DNA from: Bog-950 sp044228435
GTDB taxonomy: Bacteria; Bacteroidota; Bacteroidia; Chitinophagales; LD1
Reading direction: 5' to 3'
DNA length: 64,000 nucleotides
Assembly: GCA_044228435.1 (NCBI GenBank)
Contig: JBGAUW010000025.1
Span: 4,312 to 68,311, forward strand
Positions 33,435 through 42,465 of the stretch are shown in pieces. The notes under the pieces were generated by a model that was not told the origin of the DNA, did no database searches, and saw only the letters and a list, made by a program, of their open reading frames with translations. Numbering within the stretch: position 1 is the first letter of the stretch; every line of letters begins with the position of its first letter. Made by a program: the position numbers and the translations under genes.

Positions 33435-34697
33435 ATGAAGAAACTTCTATCTGCAGTTTTAGTTCTTCTTTCAGTTTTTGTAAACGCACAAGTTACCCAA
33501 CCCCTACAACCAGCTACCGGCCCCGGCGGAAGCGAGTATACCAATGGCGGTGTAACCCAATACGATTACGGCACTAATGGCAGTGGCGGCGATTTTTGGT
33601 TATATGAACCCAATTCTCCTACTCCCGATTCAGCAAACGTGGTGGTGTTCATTCACGGCCTTGGCGAAACCAACCCAAAACTTTATGGTGCCTTTATTAA
33701 GCACTTGGTGCGTAAAGGCAACATTGTAATTTATCCGCGCTACCAAAAAGACCTTAATGCCGCCAGTGCCACATTTAACGATAGTTGTGCTAAAGGCATT
33801 TTGCGCGCATTAGACACCATCCAACAACCAGGCCACGTAAAGGGCCGTGTATCTAATTATTTCGTTTTAGGCCATTCGGTTGGCGGTGTGCTTACCGCTA
33901 ATATGACCATGCTGCATGCACAGTATGGCTTACCCAAGCCACTTACTGCTTTTTCTATGCAGCCCGGTGCAGCTCAGTACCTAATGAATGACTATTCATC
34001 CTTTCCGGCTGATGTAAAATACCTGATTGCGGTGGGCACCGAAGATATAATAGTAGGTACAGCCCCTGGCAATACGCTTTATAACCAAACCGTAAATGTT
34101 CCTACTTCGCATAAAAACCTAATCACCCAACATACCGATAGTCATGGTTCTCCGGCATCGGACGCCACCCACTTTGCCCCTTTGGCCGGTGATGCTGCCT
34201 TCGATAACGGTGAAACAAACCTATTCATTTTAGCCTCGGGTAGCGGACCGGTGGATGGAGTGGACTTCTTTTTATATTGGAAATTGCAGGACGCCCTGAT
34301 GGATTGTGCCCTTTACAATCAAAACTGTGAGTATGCTTTTGGCGATACACCCGAGCAACACGGTATGGGCAATTGGAGCGATGGAACACCGGTGAGAATT
34401 TTAGATGTGTTACCGGCAGCTACCACAGCTATTAATGATTTAGGTAAAGAGGTTTCTGTTTCAGTGTTTCCTAACCCAACTAATGGTAACTTTGGTTTAA
34501 AGCTTAACCAGCCCGACATTAAAGCGCCGCTAAACTTTAGTTTGTATGATGTAAGCGGCAAGGTAATACTGCAACAAAATATTACAAGCAGCTATACTGA
34601 ACTGAATGCTGATAAGTTGGCAAGCGGCGTTTATAATTACCAGATTAAAACTGCGCAAAACGAAACCATAAGCACCGGCAAACTCGCTGTAGAATAA
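33435..34697 (+). CDS. T9SS-secreted alpha/beta hydrolase
   Basis: 420 residues from ATG 33435 (MKKLLSAVLVLLSVFVNAQ, a clear signal peptide). The middle is an alpha/beta hydrolase: VVVFIHGLGETNPK near residue 74 with the oxyanion region, nucleophile elbow VLGHSVGGVLTAN near 151-156, and likely acid/base residues in VGTEDIIVG and DATHFAPL. Residues ~345-420 are a type A T9SS sorting domain (VSVFPNPTNGNFGLKLNQ, ending KLAVE). It is thus exported to the cell surface or medium. The substrate is unknown; an ester or lipid is likely. Confidence 0.82.
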   Translation: MKKLLSAVLVLLSVFVNAQVTQPLQPATGPGGSEYTNGGVTQYDYGTNGSGGDFWLYEPNSPTPDSANVVVFIHGLGETNPKLYGAFIKHLVRKGNIVIYPRYQKDLNAASATFNDSCAKGILRALDTIQQPGHVKGRVSNYFVLGHSVGGVLTANMTMLHAQYGLPKPLTAFSMQPGAAQYLMNDYSSFPADVKYLIAVGTEDIIVGTAPGNTLYNQTVNVPTSHKNLITQHTDSHGSPASDATHFAPLAGDAAFDNGETNLFILASGSGPVDGVDFFLYWKLQDALMDCALYNQNCEYAFGDTPEQHGMGNWSDGTPVRILDVLPAATTAINDLGKEVSVSVFPNPTNGNFGLKLNQPDIKAPLNFSLYDVSGKVILQQNITSSYTELNADKLASGVYNYQIKTAQNETISTGKLAVE

Positions 34698-35861
34698 TCA
34701 GGCATTGGCCGCCAGATAAGCCATAAGGCCAATACTGGTTTTTAAAGCGCTTTCATCAACATTAAACGTAGCTGTATGCAGACCCGAAGTAATACCCTGC
34801 TTTTTATTGCCTACGCCCAGGCGGTAAAAGCAGGCCGGTAGTTGATGAGTATAGTAGGCAAAATCTTCACTACCCATCCGCGGTGGTAGGTCCACAATAT
34901 TTTTAGCATTGGCATAATCGCCTGCATTTCTTTTTGTAGCGGCGGTAAGCGCTTCGTTATTGATAAGCACGGGGTAACCTTTTAAAATATGCACATCGCA
35001 GTGGGTTATATACTTTTCAGCTACCCGCTCACATATAAAATCAATTTGCTTATGCAGTTGCGTCCTTAGTGTTTCATCAAAGCAGCGCAGAGTGCCTGCA
35101 ATTTCAACTTTGTCGGGCACTACGTTGGTAGCGCCTTTGCCTTCTATTTTACCAAACGAAAGCACTACCGGTATTTGCGGGTCGGTTAGCTGTCGCAGCT
35201 CCAATAAAATTTCAGCGGCAATTAAAAGCGGATTTTTTAGTTCCTCTATCCGGGCGGCATGCCCGCCCTTTCCGTTTACGGTAAGGTATACCTCATCGCT
35301 GCTGGCCATAAACCGGCCACCGCAAAAGCCAAAGGTTCCGGCTTCTAATTCGGGCGATACGTGCAAACCAAAAATTTTATCCGGCCTGGGATTTTCGAGT
35401 ACCCCTGCTTTAATCATAGCCTCGGCCCCGCTGGGTATTTTTTCTTCACTGGGCTGAAAAATGAACTTATAGGTGCCTTCTATTTCGCCGCGCATTTCTG
35501 AAAGAATCATAGCTGCACCTAATAAATTGCTGGTATGCACATCGTGACCGCAGGCATGCATTACACCCACGTTTTTCGAGCAATACGGCACTGCATTCTC
35601 TTCGGTAATTGGCAAAGCATCCATATCGGCACGCAGGGCAATGCACTTCGATTCAGGATTGCGGCCTTTTAAAATACCCACTACCCCGTTTTTAGCCAAG
35701 CGGGTTTGCACCTCTATACCGCAACGCATTAATTCCTGTGCTACCAGTTTACTTGTTTCTACCTCTTCCCAACTTAATTCGGGGTTGGCATGTATTTGCC
35801 TGCGCAGTTCAATTACTCTCGCAAAGTATTTTTCGGCCAGTGCACTTATTTTATCTTTCAT
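34698..35861 (-). CDS. M20D-family amidohydrolase (N-acyl amino acid / hippurate hydrolase-like)
   Basis: 387 residues with the di-metal ligands of M20D hydrolases: RADMDALPI near residue 78, HACGHDVHTS near 105, QPSEE near 140 and the late His in GSEDFAYY...TSGLHTATFNVDE. GKGGHAARIEELKNP near 194 starts the lid/dimer domain. It hydrolyses N-acyl amino acids or small peptides in the cytoplasm. It abuts the stop of the convergent T9SS hydrolase and follows the SPOR gene by 7 bp. Confidence 0.9.
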   Translation of the reverse strand: MKDKISALAEKYFARVIELRRQIHANPELSWEEVETSKLVAQELMRCGIEVQTRLAKNGVVGILKGRNPESKCIALRADMDALPITEENAVPYCSKNVGVMHACGHDVHTSNLLGAAMILSEMRGEIEGTYKFIFQPSEEKIPSGAEAMIKAGVLENPRPDKIFGLHVSPELEAGTFGFCGGRFMASSDEVYLTVNGKGGHAARIEELKNPLLIAAEILLELRQLTDPQIPVVLSFGKIEGKGATNVVPDKVEIAGTLRCFDETLRTQLHKQIDFICERVAEKYITHCDVHILKGYPVLINNEALTAATKRNAGDYANAKNIVDLPPRMGSEDFAYYTHQLPACFYRLGVGNKKQGITSGLHTATFNVDESALKTSIGLMAYLAANA

Positions 35862-35868
35862 TAGCTAC

Positions 35869-36312
35869 TTACCTTATTTTTATTTTATCGCGTACAATAA
35901 ATGCACCCGGATACAATGCCGCAATTTGCTGCAAGTAGTAAGTTGCTTCAAGGCGTGTTTTAAAATCTCCCAATCGCAGTTTGTAATAAGGCTGTTCGTA
36001 CTCCACATACGAGGCCAGCTCGGCAAATTCCTTATACATGGTTGCCTTGCTGCGGTAAACATCTTCGCGCACATCGGTATACATAATTTGCACTCTAAAG
36101 CCCTCGCCAAATTCGCGCTTCGCATTATATGCTTTGTAGCTATATAACAAACCTGCTATACCGGGGTCCTGCTTTATAGAAAAATTTTTGTTACTAAATA
36201 CGGCACTGGTATCTTGTGCTGCGCAGCCTAAAGTACCACCCATAAAAACAAACAGCAGTATTAGCAATCTGCCGCTCCATCTATCTTTTTGCATTAATTG
36301 TTCGTCTTTCAT
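35869..36312 (-). CDS. Exported SPOR-domain protein
   Basis: 147 residues from ATG 36312, which overlaps the deoC stop as ATGA; a longer start at 36342 lies inside deoC. A basic N-terminus and hydrophobic helix end in GGTLGC, a possible lipobox. Residues ~75-147 resemble a SPOR domain (GFRVQIMYT, YYKLRLGDFKTRLEATYYL, YPGAFIVRDKI), which binds denuded peptidoglycan glycan strands. Its place between deoC and an amidohydrolase gives no strong functional hint beyond cell-envelope location. Confidence 0.78.
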   Translation of the reverse strand: MKDEQLMQKDRWSGRLLILLFVFMGGTLGCAAQDTSAVFSNKNFSIKQDPGIAGLLYSYKAYNAKREFGEGFRVQIMYTDVREDVYRSKATMYKEFAELASYVEYEQPYYKLRLGDFKTRLEATYYLQQIAALYPGAFIVRDKIKIR

Positions 36313-36956
36313 TCCTGCACTATACTTACACTTGCCGAGCAACCTAACCGGTCGGCACCGGCTTCTATCAGCTGCAAAGCAAACTCTTTATCTCTAATTC
36401 CACCGCTTGCTTTAATTTTTATTGATTTTGGCAGATTTGCTCTTAACAACTTAACAGCTTCAACGGTGGCTCCCGGCTGTGTAAATCCAGTTGATGTTTT
36501 TACAAAATCAACTGTCATTTCGGTGCATAGTTCACAGGCCTTTACTATTTCCGCATTGCTAAGCAGGCCGGTTTCTAAAATCACTTTTAATTTACCGCCG
36601 CGCAACTGCACAATGGTGGTAGCGCTGGTTAATTCATTTTTCAGGTAATTCCAATCGCCGGCTTTTAGGGCAATAATATTTATTACCATATCAATTTCAT
36701 CGGCCCCTTCATCAATAGCCCTTCGCGCTTCTTCCACTTTAGCCGGTGTATGTGCATAGCCCAATGGAAATCCTACTACCGTTGCTGTTTTTACATTGGT
36801 ATCGCTTAACCAAAGTTTACACTTGCGCACAAAATAGGGTGGAATGCAAACAGCCGCAAACCCATACTCCTTGGCCTCGGCGCAAATCTTCTTTACTTCC
36901 CGTTCAGAGGCATCGGCTTTTAATAGGGTATGGTCAATTTTTGAGGCCAGGTTCAT
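36309..36956 (-). CDS. deoC: Deoxyribose-phosphate aldolase
   Basis: 215 residues with the DeoC motifs: IDHTLLKADASEREV near residue 7, VGFPLGYAHTPAKVEE near 61, EIDMVINI near 86, the Schiff-base lysine in TVDFVKTSTGFTQPGATVE near 148 and IKASGGIRDKEFALQLIEAG near 178. It splits deoxyribose 5-phosphate into glyceraldehyde 3-phosphate and acetaldehyde. Its stop overlaps the next gene (SPOR protein) by 4 nt. Confidence 0.95.
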   Translation of the reverse strand: MNLASKIDHTLLKADASEREVKKICAEAKEYGFAAVCIPPYFVRKCKLWLSDTNVKTATVVGFPLGYAHTPAKVEEARRAIDEGADEIDMVINIIALKAGDWNYLKNELTSATTIVQLRGGKLKVILETGLLSNAEIVKACELCTEMTVDFVKTSTGFTQPGATVEAVKLLRANLPKSIKIKASGGIRDKEFALQLIEAGADRLGCSASVSIVQE

Positions 36957-37035
36957 GTTTGCTGTTAAATCAGTCTGGAAGTTTAGTTAAAGTATAAAAA
37001 TAGAAAAATAGCCGCAGAAACCGTTGCAAAATAAG

Positions 37036-37500
37036 CTATTGTGCGTTGATGACAAGTGGGGTGGTTTCTACCGAATTGCTTTGATTGCCCGCCCTGTCTT
37101 TTACATAAATTGAGTAAGTAGCCGTTTCGGAAGTATGGCTATCGTCTACAAACCCTTGTGGGTCTAAATTAAACTTAAGCTTGCCGGTTATAGCAATAGT
37201 AGCTGTATCTGGTGCCAGTTGCCTGATTCGGAATTGATATGTAACGTTATTGCGGCTATCGGTGCAAAAAAGATTCTTTACATCGGCAACATTCTCGCCA
37301 AGGTCGCCATCGCCATCGGTATATTCTATAGTTATGCCAATCTGGTCGCGATACTTTACTGCGGTACCGGGTTCTATAGAAACAAACTTTATAGCAGGCA
37401 CTATCGAAATCGGCTCCGGTTCCACTATTTTTTCTTTACCACAGCCGGCAAACGCTGCCAGTAGCAGAAAACAAAGCACTATTTTATTTACAGCTCTCAT
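37036..37500 (-). CDS. Predicted lipoprotein, fifth gene of the 37-41 kb operon
   Basis: 154 residues. A signal helix ends in the lipobox AAFAGC (Cys 20). The mature part looks all-beta, with the acidic segment EYTDGDGDLGENV near residue 58 seen in many Bacteroidota lipoproteins, and a C-terminal YSIYVKDRAGNQSNS that resembles an Ig-like strand pair. No enzyme motif is visible. It begins 14 bp after the PSCyt1-like lipoprotein and ends the operon. Confidence 0.78.
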   Translation of the reverse strand: MRAVNKIVLCFLLLAAFAGCGKEKIVEPEPISIVPAIKFVSIEPGTAVKYRDQIGITIEYTDGDGDLGENVADVKNLFCTDSRNNVTYQFRIRQLAPDTATIAITGKLKFNLDPQGFVDDSHTSETATYSIYVKDRAGNQSNSVETTPLVINAQ

Positions 37501-37514
37501 CTTAATTGCATTTG

Positions 37515-38492
37515 TTATTGCCTGATAAACGACCAGAATGTTTTATAAGCGTAGGGCATTTCGTTCTTTGGGAACTCTGTATTGTTAGGATGATTGCCAT
37601 CGTTTACATAATAGCGCATATACAAGGTATCGTTAACCGGCAAATTGTTAGTCGGTATAGTTAGCAACCAAAACTTATATCCCGATACGTTTACATAAGA
37701 AGCGCTATACTGCAAGGCCGAAGTAAAATTATCGGCGCTGGTAGAAATTTTCAGCTTGTTGTATTGCAGGTTACCCAATTCAGTACTATCATCGGTTGGC
37801 ACCACAAACATGTAAAAAACACTTTTTGAAGCCGGCACCATAAAAGGATTATAAAACACTCCTCCCGATCTTACAGTGTCATAACGAAGCGAAGGGAAAG
37901 CATACGGTGGTAAAAGCGATAAAGTATCTACAGCCAAATAATATTGCACCACGGGCTCCTTATTAGGCAGGCGGGGCACATTACCAAACATATCGCGTGC
38001 ACCGCGCATAATCCAGGATGCTATAAGGTTAAGGCTTGAATCGGGTAACGGAACACTTATATTATCTTGTGGCATCCGGTCGTTCTGGTTAGCAAAACAG
38101 CAATTAATTACCCGTTGGTATAAAACTGAGTGCGTTGTATCGAAAGGAATAACCCGGTAGTCAAAAGCAGTATCAGCACTATTTTTAATTATTGGCGCAT
38201 AAATTAGTGTAGAGAAAGAAGATTGAGGTGTTCTGAAATCCGGCTCGAAGTGGCCATCATGACAACCCGGCAGTGCGCAACGGGTAGATAAAACTTTTTT
38301 ATGCAGATAAGTGATAGTTAATGAATCGAGGGGAATACCGTAAGTGGTTGTATCGTTGGTACGGTCAATATCATCGTATGGATTGTGCGGTGCTGCCGAC
38401 TCATCTTTCACCCGCTTATTGCACGAATACATAAGCAGGATAAAAAATCCGGCTATGGGTAACATTACTAAAACACTGTTTCGTATTCTCAT
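37515..38492 (-). CDS. Lipoprotein with a PSCyt1-like cytochrome c region
   Basis: 325 residues. The signal helix ends in LLMYSC (Cys 24), a lipobox-like site. Residues ~65-165 follow the planctomycete-type cytochrome c (PSCyt1) plan: STRCALPGCHDGHFEPDFRT, then IPFDTTHSVLYQRV, NDRMPQDN and LIASWIMRGARD. The haem-binding site would be C-x4-CH rather than the usual C-x2-CH; the Met in DRMP could be the axial ligand. The C-terminal ~150 residues look like a beta-sandwich. It lies 15 bp after the DUF1501-like gene, in the same operon. Confidence 0.72.
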   Translation of the reverse strand: MRIRNSVLVMLPIAGFFILLMYSCNKRVKDESAAPHNPYDDIDRTNDTTTYGIPLDSLTITYLHKKVLSTRCALPGCHDGHFEPDFRTPQSSFSTLIYAPIIKNSADTAFDYRVIPFDTTHSVLYQRVINCCFANQNDRMPQDNISVPLPDSSLNLIASWIMRGARDMFGNVPRLPNKEPVVQYYLAVDTLSLLPPYAFPSLRYDTVRSGGVFYNPFMVPASKSVFYMFVVPTDDSTELGNLQYNKLKISTSADNFTSALQYSASYVNVSGYKFWLLTIPTNNLPVNDTLYMRYYVNDGNHPNNTEFPKNEMPYAYKTFWSFIRQ

Positions 38493-38507
38493 TATTGTGC
38501 TTTGGAA

Positions 38508-39818
38508 TTATAAGAATGCTTCAGAAAGAACCCTGCCGTCTAACATGCCAAAAGGTATTTCATTGTCAAATCCTAAAATATTGGCAATGGTTGGCACTAC
38601 GTCCACACTCTGCCCAATATTAGGGTGGTTGTAAGGCAGATCGATTACCTGGGCCGGTGCCATTCTTCCGGTAGGCCCCGCTATCAGGCAAAAAACTTCG
38701 CGGCTCATTTGGTCGTTATTATGGTCTAAGGCGTAACGGCCATAAGCATCTATCACGGTATTAGGCTGCTCGTTTCTTCCATGCTCGGGCATTACAATTA
38801 AAATAGTGTTATCGCGCATACCATCCGTAGTTTGAATAGCATCCCACAGTTTATACAAGGCATAATCGGCCACACCTATAGCACTGGCATACTTGGTATA
38901 GTCAAAATGAGCAATGTCAATATCGGTCATATTTATAACCATCAACTCGGGCTTAAACTCTTTCATAACCTCTATACCAAAAGCAATATTCAACGTATCG
39001 CCGGTAGCAACTGAGTTTAATGGTGAATTAAATTCACCGTTTGTAGTGCGGGCAATCATACTATTTAAAAAGGTTTGCAAATGCTCGGCATCGGTTTTGG
39101 TATTTACAATTCCCGATGAAGCGGCCACTTGTGGCACTTTAAACTGGCCACTCATAAAATCGCGCATCATATCACATTTCGCTTTCTCGGTTTGCGAAAG
39201 CGTAAGCGGGCTACCTAACTCATAAGCCGAATTGCCGTTGAAAATAGAATACGGCTGTATCATATTTGCGCCGTAGGCAGCACCATACCCATCAAAAAGA
39301 CTATAGTTAAGATATGGATACGGCCCTAAAGCATTGCTAACCCACCAGGCATTAAGCGCACTGTTTGTAGGTGAGTTGTGCTTACGGTAATATTCGAATA
39401 TGGTAGGGTATTTAGGCGGCTGCTTTAGTTGAATAGATTCATCGGAATACTTACCGGTAATAGCTGTGGTATGCCCGTTGTAGTGCCCGGTCGGGCCATT
39501 GGCATATTTTATACGTTTAAACAGAGTGCCATTGTTTTGCAAAGGAGAAGATGCAATCAAAGGCATTTGCGTAATGCCGGGGGCAATGTCGCTGCTGATA
39601 GATTCACTTCCATTAAGCGTATTCTTCATTAAGTTGCCCTCAGCTTTTAACACCGATTCAAGGTTACGCACCCCACCGGCAAAAAGGCAAAATACTACGT
39701 GGTCTGCCTTGCGGTTACCGGTAGCAGCAAACAACCGGCCGCTGGGTAAAATGTAAGGCACTACCATGCTGCCGGCAGCAGTTAAAGCAGCATTTTTTAT
39801 AAATTGTTTCCGTTTCAT
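38508..39818 (-). CDS. Exported DUF1501-like / alkaline-phosphatase-superfamily protein
   Basis: 436 residues from ATG 39818 (MKRKQFIKNAALTAAGSMVV); the upstream ATG at 39851 adds 11 unconserved residues. The N-terminus resembles a Tat signal, but the twin pair reads KRK-QF rather than RR. The enzyme part has the superfamily's C-terminal metal region: MVINMTDIDIAHFDYTKYA near 288, NTILIVMPEHGRNEQPN near 335 and DVVPTIANILGFD near 405. The N-terminal HVVFCLFAGGVRNLES replaces the usual D-G-x-x metal loop, so the catalytic metal site may be incomplete. DUF1501 proteins have no proven activity. Operon member. Confidence 0.72.
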   Translation of the reverse strand: MKRKQFIKNAALTAAGSMVVPYILPSGRLFAATGNRKADHVVFCLFAGGVRNLESVLKAEGNLMKNTLNGSESISSDIAPGITQMPLIASSPLQNNGTLFKRIKYANGPTGHYNGHTTAITGKYSDESIQLKQPPKYPTIFEYYRKHNSPTNSALNAWWVSNALGPYPYLNYSLFDGYGAAYGANMIQPYSIFNGNSAYELGSPLTLSQTEKAKCDMMRDFMSGQFKVPQVAASSGIVNTKTDAEHLQTFLNSMIARTTNGEFNSPLNSVATGDTLNIAFGIEVMKEFKPELMVINMTDIDIAHFDYTKYASAIGVADYALYKLWDAIQTTDGMRDNTILIVMPEHGRNEQPNTVIDAYGRYALDHNNDQMSREVFCLIAGPTGRMAPAQVIDLPYNHPNIGQSVDVVPTIANILGFDNEIPFGMLDGRVLSEAFL

Positions 39819-39859
39819 GGAAGTTGATTTGAACCTTTCAGTTTTAAGCAAAACAAATT

Positions 39860-40360
39860 TTAGTAATAACGGTATTCGGTAGCGGTCATCATGGAATAAT
39901 ACACCATTTTAGAGGTTATCTCTGTATTCTTCTCAATCATATCTTTCATTTTCCAGCTTTCAAACTCATTAGGCTTTCGGTTGTAAAAACGCAGATAGGT
40001 TTGCTCAACAAACAAAGGCAGGTTGGCGCGCATTTCGGCATCGGCAACCAATTGAACTCCGCTGCGGTTTATCATACTCTTCACTATCATATCCTGCATC
40101 GTTTCTTTATCGCCTAAAGCCTGCAAGGTTACATTGTATTGCCCTAATTCCTTATTGGTAATAGATACCCCAAAAAGGTGCGCATAGGCTATTGAAATAA
40201 ACTGGTCGCTGCTTTTTAGATACAGCTTCTGCGCCGAGCTTTTGTACAACTCCTGGTCTTCTACCTGGTACAGATAACGCTTTTTCTCGATGGTTTTAGT
40301 GCATGAGCTTTGCAGCAATAATATGGCCGTAAAAAAAAGTATCCCGCATTTTATTTTCAT
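39860..40360 (-). CDS. Lipoprotein with 'R-x-P' repeat motif (second gene of operon)
   Basis: 166 residues from ATG 40360. The lipobox is LLLQSSC (Cys 20). The mature part includes IAYAHLFGVSITNKELGQYN near residue 57 and TYLRFYNRKPNEFESWKMKD near 120. These resemble the Y-x2-L-x-x-R-x-P-x3-E motif of the neighbouring 291-residue lipoprotein and the GRxPT..E motif of DUF1549/DUF4214 families. The end, YYSMMTATEYRYY, is also similar in kind to the neighbour's. It starts 22 bp after the first gene. Confidence 0.7.
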   Translation of the reverse strand: MKIKCGILFFTAILLLQSSCTKTIEKKRYLYQVEDQELYKSSAQKLYLKSSDQFISIAYAHLFGVSITNKELGQYNVTLQALGDKETMQDMIVKSMINRSGVQLVADAEMRANLPLFVEQTYLRFYNRKPNEFESWKMKDMIEKNTEITSKMVYYSMMTATEYRYY

Positions 40361-40382
40361 AACGTTCTCTTTAAACACTGTT

Positions 40383-41258
40383 TTAAATACCGGCATACTC
40401 ATCCGTAATAAATACCGCTTTTTCTAACTGCTTAAAATCGTTGGTAGATTTATAAAGATTCGCATATAAATAAATCTCTGCCGAGGTTGGTTCACGGAAC
40501 AGATATTTTTTAAACACAAAGCGCACCTGCCCCTCATAGTAATCATCGGTACCAAAAAAGATATTTATGTAATCGTGTTTAGAACTGCCAAGCTTTAAAA
40601 ATACGGTTGCTTGCCCGCCATCTACAACGGTTTTACCGGCTAGCAACTCGGCATCGCTGGGGTACCTGAAAAGAAAGTTCTGATAAATACTTACCACAAA
40701 ATTTTCCGACCCCATGTTTATCTGGTCGTAAAAATAATTGTCGGTCATGCGGGCCAGCATCTGTTTGTAGTCCATGGTTCCGGCAAGCATTTGGGGCAAT
40801 ACTGTTTTTAGGGTATCAATGCGCTTAATCTCTGCATTTATATAATCGTAAAAGCTGCTGTATTGCGGCTGCCCAAGCAAATAATTAAACAAATCCATCT
40901 GTTGCTTAATCTCTAACGAATCAAGGTTGCGCAAATACTCGTTATTGGCAACATTAAACACATTGATGCTATATTCAGGTTTTGAAAAGAAAGCGTTAAT
41001 AAATTGCTCTCTATCATCCTTAGAAAAATTATGCTGGCGCAAAATAGTTAAGCCGTTTACTTTCTCTACAGCGGTAGGTTCGCGGCCTATAAGGTTAATA
41101 TAGGCTTTGTTAATATAAGCGCCGGGTATTACTGAATCGGTAGTATAATCAGGCGGAGGAACATTACCGGGTATATTAACGTCTATTACTTCGGTTTTGG
41201 TTTTAGTGCAGCCGGCAATAGTTAGTAGTATAAAAAAGGCCAGTGCTATTTTTTTCAT
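40383..41258 (-). CDS. Lipoprotein with three 'GREPT..E'-type repeats (first gene of operon)
   Basis: 291 residues from ATG 41258 (MKKIALAFFILLTIAGC, lipobox Cys 17); the upstream Met at 41318 adds 20 residues that overlie a hairpin. The mature part has a motif three times: AYINLIGREPTAVE near residue 53, IYQNFLFRYPSDAE near 189 and VFKKYLFREPTSAE near 248. This Y-x2-L-x-x-R-x-P-T-x-x-E helix pattern recalls DUF1549 and DUF4214. It heads the five-gene operon running left to 37036. No catalytic motif is seen; a scaffold or binding role is likely. Confidence 0.7.
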   Translation of the reverse strand: MKKIALAFFILLTIAGCTKTKTEVIDVNIPGNVPPPDYTTDSVIPGAYINKAYINLIGREPTAVEKVNGLTILRQHNFSKDDREQFINAFFSKPEYSINVFNVANNEYLRNLDSLEIKQQMDLFNYLLGQPQYSSFYDYINAEIKRIDTLKTVLPQMLAGTMDYKQMLARMTDNYFYDQINMGSENFVVSIYQNFLFRYPSDAELLAGKTVVDGGQATVFLKLGSSKHDYINIFFGTDDYYEGQVRFVFKKYLFREPTSAEIYLYANLYKSTNDFKQLEKAVFITDEYAGI

Positions 41259-41283
41259 TTTAAGTGTGGGTTGCTTAAGTGCT

Positions 41284-41301
41284 GTTGCTAAAAGTAGCAA
41301 C
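41284..41301 (-). promoter_or_regulatory. Leader hairpin before the lipoprotein operon
   Basis: GTTGCTA at 41284-41290 pairs with TAGCAAC at 41295-41301 over a 4-nt loop, 26 bp before the first start codon. Just upstream on the minus strand is TAGATTTTG, one base longer than the TAnnTTTG box. It may be an operator or an mRNA 5' hairpin. Confidence 0.3.
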
Positions 41302-41398
41302 ATATTTGATTTTGCCAAAATCTAAAAAACACCAACTAAACGACTGGCCTGGTTACCATCATTTTACTCTTTTGCTGCCAATAACTTCAGGTTGTATG

Positions 41399-42328
41399 CT
41401 ATTTAATTTCAGCACTATTTCTTCTTAGTTCTTTCAATTCTGCAATCCGGTCGTTTACTTCAGCCAAATAGGGCTTATTCCCTATTCGTTCCAATATTTC
41501 CCTGCTCTTTATCAAAAAGCTTTCGGCCTTGTCAAAATCGCCCTTTTCTTTACTAACTACAGCCAGGTTGTAATACGAAATACTTAAATCATCCGGCGAA
41601 GCAAACTTAAGGCGCAGTTCAAATGCCTTTTGATGAAACTTTTCAGCTTTATCCAAATCGCGCAGTTTAATATGGCAATTGCCAATATTGCTATACGCAC
41701 TGGCCATATTACTTAATACATAATGGGCCTCAAAGGTATCTGCTGCAGCGGTATAATATTTCAGAGCTTCCTCTACTTTTTCGGCGTTATTATAAACGTT
41801 GCCGAGCCCCATTTTACAATTGGCCTGCTTTACGGCGTATTCTTTGTTGCTTAGCAATTCAATAGCCTCACTTAAATAGGCTATCGATTTTGCACTACCC
41901 TCTTCCATCATTTCCTGGTTCATGGCAAGGGCATGCAGCGTATCTGCCCGATTGGTGGTATGCTCAATGGTAAGCTCAGTAGTAAAACTTAAAGCTTCCA
42001 ATAGGCTTTTTTCGGCTAGTTTAAACTCGCCCATGCCGGTATAGCACCGGCCCACAACTTTTAAATGCCCGTTTATAAGCGCCCGGTATGCAGAGTTTGG
42101 AAACTTACTTAAAACTGCCAGAGAGTTTTTAATGGCCGCTTCATAATTAGAATAAAAATACAAGTCGGCCAATGATTGATTTAGTTCCAGGCTAATACTT
42201 ACCTCCTCATCTATTAAATGTTTGTAATCATTCTTAAGCATTTGCAAATGCTCGTAAGCATGCATATTGTTATTAAGAATAAGATCACGGTTTGTTTTTA
42301 TTTGCTGAAGCAGTTGCGCGGCATTCAT
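41399..42328 (-). CDS. TPR-repeat protein, paralogue A
   Basis: 309 residues made of about six tetratricopeptide helical pairs: GRCYTGMGEFKLAEKSLLEA near residue 112, KMGLGNVYNNAEKVEEALKYYTAA near 172, YSNIGNCHIKLRDLDKAEKF near 210 and YYNLAVVSKEKGDFDKAESF near 250. There is no signal peptide, so it is cytoplasmic. The N-terminal 25 residues (MNAAQLLQQIKTNRDLI) match paralogue B. Such repeats often lie in front of cyclase or phosphatase domains; here they stand alone, as a protein-binding unit. Confidence 0.85.
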   Translation of the reverse strand: MNAAQLLQQIKTNRDLILNNNMHAYEHLQMLKNDYKHLIDEEVSISLELNQSLADLYFYSNYEAAIKNSLAVLSKFPNSAYRALINGHLKVVGRCYTGMGEFKLAEKSLLEALSFTTELTIEHTTNRADTLHALAMNQEMMEEGSAKSIAYLSEAIELLSNKEYAVKQANCKMGLGNVYNNAEKVEEALKYYTAAADTFEAHYVLSNMASAYSNIGNCHIKLRDLDKAEKFHQKAFELRLKFASPDDLSISYYNLAVVSKEKGDFDKAESFLIKSREILERIGNKPYLAEVNDRIAELKELRRNSAEIK

Positions 42329-42465
42329 CCTTTGGGGGCTTTTTCCCTTTGGCTAAAATAGCAAGCAGTATTAGTAATAACAAACAACCATCATTGTTAT
42401 TCTTTTTTGTTTTCCACACCGGTAATCAAACACCGGCAGGTTTCATAAACACATTAGTAAAAAAA

